Shown here: positions 16,623-26,707 of the stretch, one piece after another
Position numbering within the stretch: position 1 is the first letter of the stretch
How the letters are laid out: each line of letters opens with the position of its first letter
From: Anaerolineae bacterium
GTDB taxonomy: Bacteria > Chloroflexota > Anaerolineae > Aggregatilineales > Aggregatilineaceae
Reading direction: 5' to 3'
Assembly: GCA_023382715.1 (NCBI GenBank)
Contig: JAHDWP010000001.1
Coordinates: 339,471-403,470, forward strand
Length of the DNA stretch: 64,000 nucleotides
Notes under the pieces: generated by a model
What the model saw: the letters and a program-made list of their open reading frames with translations, nothing else
The model's database searches: none
Told to the model about the DNA's origin: nothing
Translations under genes and position numbers: made by a program

Positions 16623-19079
16623 CTACAACTGCTCCAGCGCCTTTCGGTAGGAATAGAGCGCTTCCTTGAGCCGCCCCCGGCGCAGGTAAGCGTCGCCCAG
16701 CATCCGGTGAATGCGCGTCTCCGCTGGGTGATCCTCGACGAACGCAGACAGATCGTTGACCACGTCCGGCAGATAGTGGCCCTCTTCAATCAACACCTCG
16801 TACTGAGTGAAGCTTTCTGGCAGTTCATCGAGCGCCCACAGCGCGCGGGCCAGCGCGATCCTGTTAGCGTAATCGTCTGGAGCCTCGGCCAGCCGCTGCT
16901 GGTACGCCGCAAGCTGCTCGCTCTCCGGCGCTGCGAATACTGCCCGCTTCGGGGGTGCCTCAACAACCGGTTCTTCCCGCGCGGGGGAGTCCTCGTCCTC
17001 CGTCCAGCGCAGCCTAGCGACCGCTGGCCGGTCGAAATCCCGTAGCCAGCCGGCGTCCATCTCCGCATCACGCGTATCCGTTTCGGGAAGGGCTTCCAGC
17101 CAGGCCTGATCGTCTGCGACGGGCGCATCACGGTCGGCCACGCTGCGCAGCCAGTCGGACATATCGGCTTCCGAAAAGGCCGGCGCGCCTGGCCCTTCTT
17201 CCTCCTCGTCCAATAACCAGGCAGGCATTTCCACCGGCACTGCCTGCTGCAACGCCGACTCGCTTTCTTCTCCCTCAAATGCCAACTCGGCGGCTGGCCC
17301 CGCAGTGTCCGCCTCCGTCATGCGAACTTCGTCCAGCGCATCCTCTGCCGCCTGCTCAGCGACCGCATAGAATTCGTCCACCGCCTCGCTGAGCAAGTCC
17401 AACGCTGGCAGGTCCAGATCGTCCGTCTCCAGGGCGGCGTCCTCAGCAGTTTCCAGCGCGCCTTCTGCGACAACAAGGCCGCCCTCTGGCTCCGCAAGCT
17501 CCTCAGCGACCGCGTCCTCTGCCATGTCTTCCAGCCAGCCGGGTACCTCTGGCTCAGCGGACTCCAGGCCGAGCAAGGCAGCCGCCTCCGCCTCAGAAAT
17601 GTCTTCCAGCGGGCGCATCTCGGCGATCCAGGCGGGCAGATCGGCGCTGGGGCTGGCTGGCCCTGCTCCCTCAAGGTCGCCAGAGTCAAGCGCTTCCCTG
17701 GCTTCGCGGGCTGCGGCCAATCGGGCAGCCTGCCGCTTGAGCCAGGCAAGCTCCTGCTCTCCGCTCAGCTCGCCGCGCTCCAGCGCCCGCTCAATCTCCT
17801 CATCGGTCATGCCCGCCAACAAGTCGGCGTGACCTCTCTGCAGGGCAGCGTGCACATCGCCCTCATCCACAGCCAGGTACTCGGACAGATCAGGCTCTGA
17901 TTCGGTCGCCAGATCTTCCAGCCACGACAGCGCATCCGGGACATCCTCGCCCTCCCCTACCGGAGAGAGCAGCCCTGCGGCATCCTCAGATTCGAGGATA
18001 GCGCCAAACGTCATCGCCTCATCAGGCGTGACATCAGAGCGGCGATTGAGGCTCGTCAGCCAGTCGGAAGCGTCGCTGCTGTCCAGCAGAGGCAGACCAT
18101 CTTCCTCGCCAGTGACGAACTCCTGCGGCTCGAACGCTTCAGAAGGCGCGCGCGGCGGTTCTTCCCACGCAACCTCTCCCCCGCCAGCCAGAGTCTCGCT
18201 GACCAAGTCCCAGTCGGCAAAGCCTGGCTCCTCGGCTTCCGCATCCACCGGCTCGCGCTCTACGGACATGCGGCTGGCCTCAAAGCGGAAGTCGCCCGGT
18301 TCATCAATGACCGCATCCTCCAGCGGTTGCTCAAATGAGAAGTCCGCAGCCGTTACAGGCCCCTCGGCCCTGGCGCCCTGCCACACAGCCGTGCTCTCCA
18401 GCCAAGGCATGGCGTCCGCGCCGTCCAGAATATCCGCGTCCCCGCTGTCACGAAGACCCTCCGCAAGAAACGCCTCCGCCTCCTGCTCAGCCGGGATGAC
18501 AGCCTCGCCCAACTCATCGCCGCCGATCTCGTCCGCCTCGAAGTCCCCTTCTGCAAGAGAGAACGCCGGCTCAACAGGGGTTTCGCCCTCAGGCGCAGAC
18601 CAACTGAAGCTGTCGTCTTCTTCGGCCCGCACATGAATCAGAGTGTCTTCGTCGGGCTGCACGGAGATGCCCTGCAGCCAGCGCATCGGATCGGCGGCAG
18701 AGGGAGCAACCGGCTCCTCCTGGTCATCCTCTACCGGCACGGCCTCGGGTTCAGGCTCGTCGGAACCGGCAGGCCAGAGATCGTCCGCGCTTCCAGGTTC
18801 TTCCGCCGGCTCGTCATAACTTGCATGGCGCCGCGTCGCTTCATCCGGCAGATCCAGCGCCGGAGCGCGCCCATCGAGCAGAATCGAATAGGGCACGTAA
18901 CCTGGCTCGTCTATTTCCACGTTCTCAGGGACGGGAATGTCCAGGTCAGCCGCCGTGATCAGCTCGTCTTCGCTGGCGCCCTGCCGCTTCGCTAGACTCT
19001 CCAGCCAGGCCATCTGCTCTTCGGGGGTCATCCGCTCAAAGTCAAATTCGTCGCCCGGTTCAGCAGGGGGCTGTCCCAT
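16623..19079 (-). CDS. Large acidic protein with C-terminal TPR repeats
   Basis: An 818-residue, strongly acidic protein that I cannot assign to a characterised family. Residues 1 to about 700 are rich in Asp, Glu, Ala and Ser and probably disordered, with many short recurring WL-type motifs such as DAMPWLEST, DALSWLEDLATE and SDWLTSLNRR. The last 100 or so residues form TPR-like helices (NRIALARALWALDELPESF; HRMLGDAYLRRGRLKEALYS). There is no signal peptide or membrane segment. The start at 19079 has GAGGAGG 8 nt upstream. It lies 64 bp downstream of a related larger gene and is probably co-transcribed. Confidence 0.8.
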   Translation of the reverse strand: MGQPPAEPGDEFDFERMTPEEQMAWLESLAKRQGASEDELITAADLDIPVPENVEIDEPGYVPYSILLDGRAPALDLPDEATRRHASYDEPAEEPGSADDLWPAGSDEPEPEAVPVEDDQEEPVAPSAADPMRWLQGISVQPDEDTLIHVRAEEDDSFSWSAPEGETPVEPAFSLAEGDFEADEIGGDELGEAVIPAEQEAEAFLAEGLRDSGDADILDGADAMPWLESTAVWQGARAEGPVTAADFSFEQPLEDAVIDEPGDFRFEASRMSVEREPVDAEAEEPGFADWDLVSETLAGGGEVAWEEPPRAPSEAFEPQEFVTGEEDGLPLLDSSDASDWLTSLNRRSDVTPDEAMTFGAILESEDAAGLLSPVGEGEDVPDALSWLEDLATESEPDLSEYLAVDEGDVHAALQRGHADLLAGMTDEEIERALERGELSGEQELAWLKRQAARLAAAREAREALDSGDLEGAGPASPSADLPAWIAEMRPLEDISEAEAAALLGLESAEPEVPGWLEDMAEDAVAEELAEPEGGLVVAEGALETAEDAALETDDLDLPALDLLSEAVDEFYAVAEQAAEDALDEVRMTEADTAGPAAELAFEGEESESALQQAVPVEMPAWLLDEEEEGPGAPAFSEADMSDWLRSVADRDAPVADDQAWLEALPETDTRDAEMDAGWLRDFDRPAVARLRWTEDEDSPAREEPVVEAPPKRAVFAAPESEQLAAYQQRLAEAPDDYANRIALARALWALDELPESFTQYEVLIEEGHYLPDVVNDLSAFVEDHPAETRIHRMLGDAYLRRGRLKEALYSYRKALEQL

Positions 19080-19143
19080 GACGGCATCCTCCTCAGCGTC
19101 GCGGCGCGTCACAGCCGCGCCAGATCACGGCGCAACCTGCGCG

Positions 19144-22100
19144 CTATTGCTCGTCTTCGTTAACATCGCGGAGCCATTCAGGGGGTTCCGATTTCTCATC
19201 TCGGCTGACGCCCAATGAGCTATCCAGCCCCCCTTCAAGCGGCTTGCGCAACCAGATCGGCAGCCAGTCACCGAACGAGAAGTCCTCTGGTACCGGCTCA
19301 TCCTCATACTCTTCTGGCAGAACGTCCGCCGGTTCGCCCGTCTCAGCAGCGACCAGCGGGAACGACCATTCATCCTCTGCTGCGACCGGCTCCTCGTCAG
19401 CCAGCACGTCTTCGCTGGCCACCAGAACGATCTCAGCTTCGGCGTCGCCAGATAGAAGCTCCTCCACCGCGTCCCACTCGTCAGTGATGTCCACGTCTGC
19501 GACCGCTTCCGGTGGCTCAGACGCAATGAGATCGGCTTCGTCCAAGTCCTGGGCGTCGAGCGCGGCTTCCTGCGCTTCCGCGATGCCCTCGTCAGCAAAT
19601 TCCTCGCCCAGCTTGTCGGCCTCGGAGTCAGCAATGGCCAGCAGCCAGCTTGGGACCTCCCCCTCCTCTGCCGGGGCATCCAGGTCGAAGGGGAAATCTG
19701 TCTCACGCGCTGGCAGCGGCTCGCCGCGCTCGTCTCCACTGTCCGCTTCAAAGACGAAAGTATCTGCGCGGACGCCGCCCTCCACATCCAGCGCGCCCAC
19801 CAACGCCCGGTCGTCCGCCAGCCCTGGTTCGCCGCTCAGCAGCGCGCCAACCTCTTCGCTCAGGTCCGGGGCGACTTCCTCGCCCGTAAAAGCGGCCATC
19901 CAGTCCGGTTGCTCATCGGGCTGGAGAATGCCCGTATCGTGGGCAGAGGCGTACTGCGGCACCTTGTCAGGGCTGCCCCCTTCAAAAGGATCATACGGCT
20001 GGGTGAGGAGCGCTGCCAGGTCGTCCAGCGCGTCTTCAGCGGGAATCGCCTTTTCCTCCGAGCCAGCCAGCCCCTCCAGCCAGGCCGGGCCGGTCTCTTC
20101 TACCGCCTGGTCGCCCGGCTCGCCAGGCCCGGCGTGGTCTGCCGCGTCCTGGCGCTCGGCCTCTGCCAGCGAGGCGGCCTCCAGCGCGATCGTCTCATCC
20201 AGCAGCTTCGTCTTGTCGACAAGCTTCCCAGCCAGCATCTCCGCAGAAACTGGCGCGCTCTCTTCAGGTTCGGGCAAGCCCAGCCAATCCGCTTCGCCCG
20301 CTTCGGCCTCAAGCAGCCCCGCACCTTCGTCAATGAGCGCCGCAGACTCCTGGGCAGTTCCCCAGGTCTCCCACTCGGCCAACAGCGCCGCTCCCTGGTC
20401 GGCCACCTCATCTTCAAGCTCGCCCAGCGGCTCGTCACTCGTCAGAGCCTCAAGGGCCTGTTCTTCCTCCAGCGTCAGCCCCTTTTCGTCGGCAATTACG
20501 GTTCGCTCCGAAAGGGGGGCCGCTTCCTGAATCCACGCGGGCAGATCGGTGGCAAGCTGTGCTTCGCCCTCTTCATCGCCCGGTACAAGATCCGCCCCGC
20601 TCGCAGCAGCAATGGCCGCCAGGAAGTCGGCGTCGGCCACATCCGCCCCGTCCAGGGAGTCCTCCAGCCACGACATCGCGTCTCCGAACTCAGCCCGATC
20701 GCGCTCTTCCTGCTCGGCAGGCATCTCCGCCAGCGGGGGGCGCTCGCTCACCAGCGTATCGTCTGGCGCGGACATGGCTGGCTCACCGGACTCGGCAGCT
20801 TCCGGCGCGCTGGCAGGTATCTCGCCCTCGTCGCCCGCTAGGCCCACATCCCAGGCGGGCAGCCATTCCGGCGCGGAGATGGCCTCCGCATCCTTCTGAC
20901 CAGCAGCCGGCACTTCGTCAAACAACAGGAAGTCCTGGAATGCGGCGTCAATCTCGTCGCGAAGGCGCTCACTTTCACCTGGTTCGACTCCGCCCCCTGC
21001 GAGGGGAAGCTCGTCCAGGAAGCGCAATTCGTCGGAAGTGACGAACTGTGTGATCTCGGCCATCGGCGGCGCAGCCGGGGCGCTCTCCTCTTCAGGGCTG
21101 CGCGGTGCTTCCGCCTCCAGCGCGTCCTGGAACGCCGCCCAATCCAGGTCGTCCTCTCCGATCTGCTCGAAATCGGGCGCTTCGGCGGGCTGATCCATCG
21201 GGTCGGCGTGCGCGAGCGCGCTCTCTTCAAACGGTGGCTGATCCGGGGCCTCTTCGCGCTGAACAACTGGCTCTTCGCCTGGCCCGGCCTCGGCAGATGG
21301 CGCTGGCTCGCTCTCCCACGCGAAGGGGAAGTCGGCCGGCTGCTGATCTGCCTCGCTGAGAGGTGCGGAGAATACCTCGTCGTCGGTCGTCTCCGCCCAG
21401 TCCGCGTCGAAAATGCCAATCGTGGCAAACAGGTCTTCCGAGTCCGCCTGCTCTCCGGGCGAGTCTGCTTCCGGCAATATCGCTTCGGGCAGCGTCAGCT
21501 CATCGCTGTCCCCGGCAGCGGCGCGCAACTCATCCCACACGTCCAGCTCCCCTGGCAGCTCCACTTCCTGGGGAGTCGGCGCTGGGGTTTCGGGCGCAGC
21601 GTCCTCAGGCAGGGTTAACTCCTCTTCAAACAGCCAGTCGGCTTCAATGGCCGCACCTTCTGATTCGCCCGTAGCCGCCTCGGCGAAGAAATCTGGCACG
21701 GCCTCTTCAGCGCTCCCCCCGGCGCGTTGAGCGGCTGTGGGCGCCGCGAACCAATCCGGCGGGGGCGCGTTCCGCCAGTCCGCCAATTCCTCGACGCCCG
21801 CCTGTTCGAAGGCCGCTTCGGCCCCAAAGAGCGCCGTCATGTCAATGTGATCGGGGCCGGGAGGCGCTGTACCTTCGGCAGGCCGCGCCGCTTGCGGAGG
21901 GGCCGCCCACAGATCGCCCGCGTCCAGCTCTGCATCCAGATCGTGGACCCAGCTAGGCGTCTCAGTCAACAGTTCCGTCTGGCTCTGGCGATAGTAGTCA
22001 AGGCGCTCCAGCTCGACATAACTGGCGTTTTCCGCGCCGGGCTGAAGGATGTATGCCGCCACATACGGGTCGAGCGCCTCAACGCGATCCAGGAACGGCC

Positions 22101-22782
22101 TGGCATCTGTCGGGCGCTCGTTGTCCAGCCAAAGCTGGGCAAGAATACGGTTGGCGGCCAGGCAATTGGGCAGGCGCTTGAGCACGCGTACAGCCATTTC
22201 GCCCGCTTCCACCTCGTGCCAGCCGCTCCACAGGGCCTCGGCCAGCATCACCTGAAGATCAACCCGCTCCGCGTCCTGGGTAAGCGCCGCCTGTAATTCA
22301 GCGGCAGCCTGGTCGTACAACTGGCCATTCATGTACTGCCGTGCCAACGCCCCGCGCGTCAACTGAATGCGCGCCGGCGCGTGCTCTTCGCCGTCGCGCT
22401 TGACGTACAACTCGCGCAAGGCATCTTGCAGCGCGGCATTGCCGGGCATCTGTTCGTAAGCGCGCTCCAGGTGCCAGATCGCCCGATCCAGCTCCTCATT
22501 GCGGTCATGAGTCTCGCTCAGGCCCAGGTGAGCTACGTAGTCGTTGGGCACCGCAGCCAGCACTCGCCGGAACACCTCTGCCGCCTCGGTGAAATGCTCA
22601 TCAAGGTGCTCCTGGTGTCCCTTTTGCAACAATGCCTTCCCCAGCAGACGATAGGTTTCTACGTTCTGCGGGAAATGCTGGAGAATGTACCGGCAATGGC
22701 TGATGACTTCTGTCGGAGCTTCCTGTTCGAGCATCCGGCCCAGCTCGTCAAGATACGCCCGGAGCGTGATCATTTCGGCCAT
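19144..22782 (-). CDS. Very large acidic protein with N-terminal TPR repeats
   Basis: A 1212-residue protein. Residues about 1-260 are TPR-like repeats (YRLLGKALLQKGHQEH; HLGLSETHDRNEELDRAIWH; ARQYMNGQLYDQAAAELQ). The rest is acidic and low in complexity, with recurring PxWL motifs (PAWIQEAAPL, GPAWLEGL, PSWLLAI), and it ends PPEWLRDVNEDEQ. No signal peptide or transmembrane segment is seen. It resembles the downstream gene in composition and motifs, but its TPR block is at the opposite end. The function is unknown; a scaffold or client-binding role is inferred from the repeats. The ATG at 22782 has only a weak ribosome site. Confidence 0.8.
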   Translation of the reverse strand: MAEMITLRAYLDELGRMLEQEAPTEVISHCRYILQHFPQNVETYRLLGKALLQKGHQEHLDEHFTEAAEVFRRVLAAVPNDYVAHLGLSETHDRNEELDRAIWHLERAYEQMPGNAALQDALRELYVKRDGEEHAPARIQLTRGALARQYMNGQLYDQAAAELQAALTQDAERVDLQVMLAEALWSGWHEVEAGEMAVRVLKRLPNCLAANRILAQLWLDNERPTDARPFLDRVEALDPYVAAYILQPGAENASYVELERLDYYRQSQTELLTETPSWVHDLDAELDAGDLWAAPPQAARPAEGTAPPGPDHIDMTALFGAEAAFEQAGVEELADWRNAPPPDWFAAPTAAQRAGGSAEEAVPDFFAEAATGESEGAAIEADWLFEEELTLPEDAAPETPAPTPQEVELPGELDVWDELRAAAGDSDELTLPEAILPEADSPGEQADSEDLFATIGIFDADWAETTDDEVFSAPLSEADQQPADFPFAWESEPAPSAEAGPGEEPVVQREEAPDQPPFEESALAHADPMDQPAEAPDFEQIGEDDLDWAAFQDALEAEAPRSPEEESAPAAPPMAEITQFVTSDELRFLDELPLAGGGVEPGESERLRDEIDAAFQDFLLFDEVPAAGQKDAEAISAPEWLPAWDVGLAGDEGEIPASAPEAAESGEPAMSAPDDTLVSERPPLAEMPAEQEERDRAEFGDAMSWLEDSLDGADVADADFLAAIAAASGADLVPGDEEGEAQLATDLPAWIQEAAPLSERTVIADEKGLTLEEEQALEALTSDEPLGELEDEVADQGAALLAEWETWGTAQESAALIDEGAGLLEAEAGEADWLGLPEPEESAPVSAEMLAGKLVDKTKLLDETIALEAASLAEAERQDAADHAGPGEPGDQAVEETGPAWLEGLAGSEEKAIPAEDALDDLAALLTQPYDPFEGGSPDKVPQYASAHDTGILQPDEQPDWMAAFTGEEVAPDLSEEVGALLSGEPGLADDRALVGALDVEGGVRADTFVFEADSGDERGEPLPARETDFPFDLDAPAEEGEVPSWLLAIADSEADKLGEEFADEGIAEAQEAALDAQDLDEADLIASEPPEAVADVDITDEWDAVEELLSGDAEAEIVLVASEDVLADEEPVAAEDEWSFPLVAAETGEPADVLPEEYEDEPVPEDFSFGDWLPIWLRKPLEGGLDSSLGVSRDEKSEPPEWLRDVNEDEQ

Positions 22783-22831
22783 GGTCCACTCGCTTCCGAT
22801 ATCGGGCCACCCTGCCCCAGCTTTTCAACTC

Positions 22832-22860
22832 ATTATGCAATGGTGATTCCAAAAGCGCAA
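22832..22860 (-). promoter_or_regulatory. Promoter of the acidic TPR operon
   Basis: On the minus strand: TTGCGC (22855-22860), a 17-bp spacer and CATAAT (22832-22837), about 50 bp before the start at 22782. Confidence 0.55.
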
Positions 22861-22875
22861 GGCAGGCGAAGGATA

Positions 22876-23907
22876 TTAGGACAGCCCGTGAATATATCTT
22901 AACTCTTCTATAATCGGCCTCACGTCTGGGGCCTGGCCTCCGGCTGGCCCCAGCGGGTCGGCGGCACCCTCGTCGCCCAGCAGCGCGCGGATGGTGTTCG
23001 CCCAGCCATAGCTCAGCACTGCCAGGTCATAGCCGCCTTCCATCACGAACACGATCCGCCCCACGCACCACGTCCCGGCCCCCTCAATCAGGTTGCGCGC
23101 CAGGCGGTCGTAGCCGCCCAACGACAGGGTCAGGCTGGCCAGGGGATCGGCCCAGTGCGCATCGAACCCCAGGGAGACCAGCACGAGATTGGGCTGGAAA
23201 CGATCGAGCGCGGGCAATACGAGCGCGGAGAATACCTGCCAGAACCCTTCATCTCCTACGCCGGGCGGCAGCGGCACGTTGAGGGTGAAGCCTCGCCCGG
23301 CGCCGCGCCCGATTTCGGCCATGTTCCCCGTTCCGGGGTAGAGCGGCGCTTGGTGCGTGGAGATGTACAAAACCGCCGGATCGTCGTAGAAGATGTCCTG
23401 CGTCCCGTTGCCGTGGTGGACATCATAGTCCACGATGGCCACGCGCTCGACACCCTGAACCCGCAAAGCATAGCGCGCCGCGACCGCGACATTGTTGATC
23501 AGGCAGAAGCCCATCGCCCGCGACCGCGTGGCGTGGTGCCCCGGCGGGCGGATCAGCGCGGCAGCGTTGCGAGCTTCGCCTGCCAGCACCGCCTCTACCG
23601 CGCGGACAGCCCCGCCCGCCGCCAGGCAGGCGATCTCATAAGAACTGGGCGTGGCATAGGTATCCGGCTCCAGCAGGCGCGGCCCAGGCAGCCTCATCGT
23701 CGCCCGAAGCTGATCCAGGTACTGGGGCGTGTGGACAGCGCTCAGCAGGCTGGGATCAACCGGTTGCAGCGACTCATTACGCACACGCCCCGCAAGGCCA
23801 TCCTCGACCAGGCGGCGGCGCACTGTCTGTAGCCGCCCGGCGTGTTCGGGGTGGCCCGGCAGGTCGTGCGCGTCCGGCTGGGAGCCTGTCACCACGAGCG
23901 TGGTCAA
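22876..23907 (-). CDS. Histone deacetylase/acetoin-utilisation family deacetylase
   Basis: A 343-residue zinc hydrolase of the class II HDAC/acetylpolyamine amidohydrolase group. The conserved RPPGHHA is at residues 120-126, the zinc ligands in DYDVHHGNGTQ (Asp162, His164) follow, and the third ligand is in SLGFDAH. GGYD late in the protein supplies the Gly-Gly-Tyr of the active site. The bacterial substrate could be an acetylated protein or polyamine; none is indicated by context. The start is a TTG at 23907 with GAGG upstream; a GTG a few codons later is an alternative. Confidence 0.9.
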   Translation of the reverse strand: MTTLVVTGSQPDAHDLPGHPEHAGRLQTVRRRLVEDGLAGRVRNESLQPVDPSLLSAVHTPQYLDQLRATMRLPGPRLLEPDTYATPSSYEIACLAAGGAVRAVEAVLAGEARNAAALIRPPGHHATRSRAMGFCLINNVAVAARYALRVQGVERVAIVDYDVHHGNGTQDIFYDDPAVLYISTHQAPLYPGTGNMAEIGRGAGRGFTLNVPLPPGVGDEGFWQVFSALVLPALDRFQPNLVLVSLGFDAHWADPLASLTLSLGGYDRLARNLIEGAGTWCVGRIVFVMEGGYDLAVLSYGWANTIRALLGDEGAADPLGPAGGQAPDVRPIIEELRYIHGLS

Positions 23908-23965
23908 GGGGTTTTCATCCTCTTTGTGTTTGCCCCTTTCTGAATCCCACCCGATTTTACAGTCA

Positions 23966-24014
23966 AACCAAAAAAGACGGCGACTCCGGTGATGTACCCC
24001 ACCGTGAGTCGCCG
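23966..24014 (-). terminator. Rho-independent terminator after hppA
   Basis: On the minus strand, a stem of 9 bp (24014-24006 with 23986-23978) is followed by a run of Ts (TCTTTTTTGG). It lies about 75 bp after the hppA stop. Confidence 0.85.
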
Positions 24015-24087
24015 CATACGACCAGCATTTGTCAGGAAGCCAGCGCGAGATTCATGGCCCGCGCCCCGCTCCGTGCCTGGCAGAGAG

Positions 24088-26523
24088 TCAGTCCGCAGAC
24101 ACCATGTCAGCCGTCACGCGCTCAGCCACTTCCTCGGTCAGCAGCGTATCCTCGCGGTCGCTGCGCCGCACCGCCCAGACGATGAGCACAATGGCAATCG
24201 CCACCCCGATCAGAATGCCCGCGCTGTACCCTTCGTACTCCACCACGAGCGGAGCGGCGATCAGCGCCACCAGGTTCATCACCTTGATCATGGGGTTGAG
24301 GGCGGGGCCAGCCGTATCCTTCAGCGGATCGCCGACCGTGTCGCCCACGACGCTCGCCTTGTGGTTCTCGCTCCCCTTGCCGCCGTAGTAGCCGTCTTCG
24401 ACGTACTTCTTCGCGTTATCCCACGCGCCGCCGGCATTGGACATGAACACCGCCAGCAACTGCCCGGACAGGATCACGCCGGCCAGGAAGCCGCCCAATG
24501 CCTCGACCTTCAACAGAAAGCCCACCGCGATCGGCGCGAGCACCGCGATCAGGCCGAGCGGAACCAGCTCAACCTGCGCCGACTGTGTGGAGATGGTCAC
24601 GGCGTTGGCGTAGTCGGGGGTCTTGGCTCCACTGGCGATCTCCGGGTCGCGGAGCTGACGGCGCACTTCGGCCATGATCAGCCCCGACGCGCGATTGACC
24701 GCCTTGATCAGCAGGCCGCTGAAGAGCAGCGGCAACGAGCCGCCGATGAGCAGGCCCACAAACACCACCGGGTTCGCCAGGTTGACGATTTCCTCGAAAT
24801 TCGGGTCCACGCGCTGGATGTCGGAGAAGAAGCTGCCGAAGAGCGACACCGCCGCGATCACCGCCGAGCCAATCGCTACGCCCTTGGTGATAGCCTTCGT
24901 AGTGTTGCCCGCCGCATCCAGATCGGCCATGATCTGGCGCGCCGTGGGACTCATCCCTGCCAGTTCACCGATGCCGTTCGCGTTGTCGGAAATCGGTCCG
25001 AAGGTGTCCATGCTCACGTTGTTGCCCGTGTGCGAGAGCATCCCGACGCCGATCAGCGTGACGCCGAAGAGGATGTACTTGTAGCTGTGCACATCCGGCA
25101 CCGCGTGCATGCTCACCAGGAACAGGGCGGCCACCATGATCCACATCGCCGAGAAGAAGCCCTCCACGATATGGCCATGCATCCGCCCGCGCACCACCTG
25201 GACGGCGGCCAGCACCAGCCCGATCAACACCACCGGCAGCTTGAGATTGTTCGGGAACTCGAAGCTGTAGACCAGGATCGCCGCCGACAGGCTGCCGACA
25301 ATGACGAACAGCGCCCATACGCTGGACAGATAGCCCAGCGATAGCCCTTCGAGGATGACCGACGCCGGCCCGAAGCGCGTCGAAGCGGCGATGGTCTGCA
25401 CGCGCTTGCTCTTGGCGCTGGTGGCGTACGAGGTGAGCGGGTTGAAGGTCACGGCCAGGCCCACTCCCACAGCGACCAGCGTCGCCAGCGAAAGCTGCCC
25501 CGCGTAGAGCCATGCCAGCAGGAAAGTCGAGCCGATGGTGATGCCGCTCGACACCTCGTAGCTCTTGAACATGGCCTCTTCGGCATCGTCCACGCGCCAC
25601 AGCGACACCGCATACGTGCCGACGATGGAACTCACCACACCGATGCCGCGCACCAGCAGCGGCAGGACAATCCAGTACAGCTCGCCATTGAGCGCGGTCA
25701 GCGCCAGGCCGAGGATCAGGCTGGAGACGATGGTTACCTCATAGGACTCGAAGATGTCCGCCGCCATACCCGCGCAGTCGCCCACGTTGTCGCCAACGAG
25801 ATCGGCCACCACTGCCGCATTGCGCGGATCGTCCTCCTCCATCCCCGCCTCGACCTTGCCGACCAGGTCGGCGCCCACGTCGGCTGCCTTCGTGTAGATG
25901 CCACCGCCCACGCGCATGAAGAGTGCCAGCAGCGTCCCGCCGAAGCCGAAACCCAGCAGCACATCCGGGGACGCTTTGCCGAAGATGATGAAGATGATCG
26001 TGCCGCCGAACAGACCCAGGCCGTCGGTCAGCATCCCGGTGATCGTGCCGGAACGATAGGCGATCTTCAGCGCCTCCTGGTAGCCGCCGCGCTCCGCCGC
26101 TGCTGCAACGCGCACGTTTCCCTGCACAGCCATGTTCATGCCAAAGAAGCCAACCATCGCCGAGAACGACGACCCCATCACAAAGGCCAGCGCGCGCGCG
26201 ATGGCAATGACCAGGCGGGCCTTGTCTCTGTCCCCATCAAAGTACTCGTTGGCCTCCGGGGTCGGGCTGACCACAAACACGCTCAGAAACATCGCAATGG
26301 TCAGCAGGGCAATGAGCACGACCACGGTCTTGAGTTGCGTGCGCAGGTAGGCATTCGCGCCGTCACGGATATGCCCCCAGTGACGCTGCATCTCCGCATT
26401 GCCCTTGTCGGCAGCCATGATGTAGTTCCGCAGCCACAGCGCATAGCCGAGCGCTACGCCGGCTATAGCAAGGACGACGAAAATCATCACTTGCTCAAAT
26501 ACCTCAATATCCATTTGGAACAT
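24088..26523 (-). CDS. hppA: Membrane-bound H+-translocating pyrophosphatase (K+-independent type)
   Basis: An 811-residue integral membrane pump that couples pyrophosphate hydrolysis to proton export. About 16 hydrophobic segments are expected and many are visible. The catalytic signature DVGADLVGKVEAG, then NVGDCAGMAADIFESYEV is intact. The diagnostic segment reads GNTTKAITKG, with Lys where K+-dependent enzymes have Ala, so a K+-independent H+ pump is predicted. The start at 26523 follows GGAGGGG; an in-frame start at 26565 lacks support. A promoter and repeat copy E lie upstream and a terminator downstream, so it is probably monocistronic. Confidence 0.96.
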   Translation of the reverse strand: MFQMDIEVFEQVMIFVVLAIAGVALGYALWLRNYIMAADKGNAEMQRHWGHIRDGANAYLRTQLKTVVVLIALLTIAMFLSVFVVSPTPEANEYFDGDRDKARLVIAIARALAFVMGSSFSAMVGFFGMNMAVQGNVRVAAAAERGGYQEALKIAYRSGTITGMLTDGLGLFGGTIIFIIFGKASPDVLLGFGFGGTLLALFMRVGGGIYTKAADVGADLVGKVEAGMEEDDPRNAAVVADLVGDNVGDCAGMAADIFESYEVTIVSSLILGLALTALNGELYWIVLPLLVRGIGVVSSIVGTYAVSLWRVDDAEEAMFKSYEVSSGITIGSTFLLAWLYAGQLSLATLVAVGVGLAVTFNPLTSYATSAKSKRVQTIAASTRFGPASVILEGLSLGYLSSVWALFVIVGSLSAAILVYSFEFPNNLKLPVVLIGLVLAAVQVVRGRMHGHIVEGFFSAMWIMVAALFLVSMHAVPDVHSYKYILFGVTLIGVGMLSHTGNNVSMDTFGPISDNANGIGELAGMSPTARQIMADLDAAGNTTKAITKGVAIGSAVIAAVSLFGSFFSDIQRVDPNFEEIVNLANPVVFVGLLIGGSLPLLFSGLLIKAVNRASGLIMAEVRRQLRDPEIASGAKTPDYANAVTISTQSAQVELVPLGLIAVLAPIAVGFLLKVEALGGFLAGVILSGQLLAVFMSNAGGAWDNAKKYVEDGYYGGKGSENHKASVVGDTVGDPLKDTAGPALNPMIKVMNLVALIAAPLVVEYEGYSAGILIGVAIAIVLIVWAVRRSDREDTLLTEEVAERVTADMVSAD

Positions 26524-26651
26524 GTTGCGGTACCCCTCCTGGTGGGCAGCGGCCCAACGTGTCACCCGATGCAGGTAGCTCCAGTTGATTCAGTACAGGC
26601 TGCCGTTGTCGCCACTCGGCGCTGTGCGGCATCGAAAAAACAACGGGCCGC

Positions 26652-26681
26652 ATTGTACCGCGAAGCCGCGCGTACAGCCAA
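26652..26681 (-). promoter_or_regulatory. Promoter of hppA
   Basis: On the minus strand: TTGGCT (26676-26681), an 18-bp spacer and TACAAT (26652-26657). A TTGACA at 26689-26694 is too far from any -10 to serve this start. The same TTGGCT/TACAAT pair occurs at ndk. Confidence 0.55.
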
Positions 26682-26707
26682 TACGTTCTGTCAAGGGGGG
26701 TCCACGA

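Noticed and set aside
23989-25344. A 451-codon plus-strand frame antisense to hppA
   Set aside because: His/Arg-rich shadow of a membrane pump gene; it also crosses the hppA terminator.
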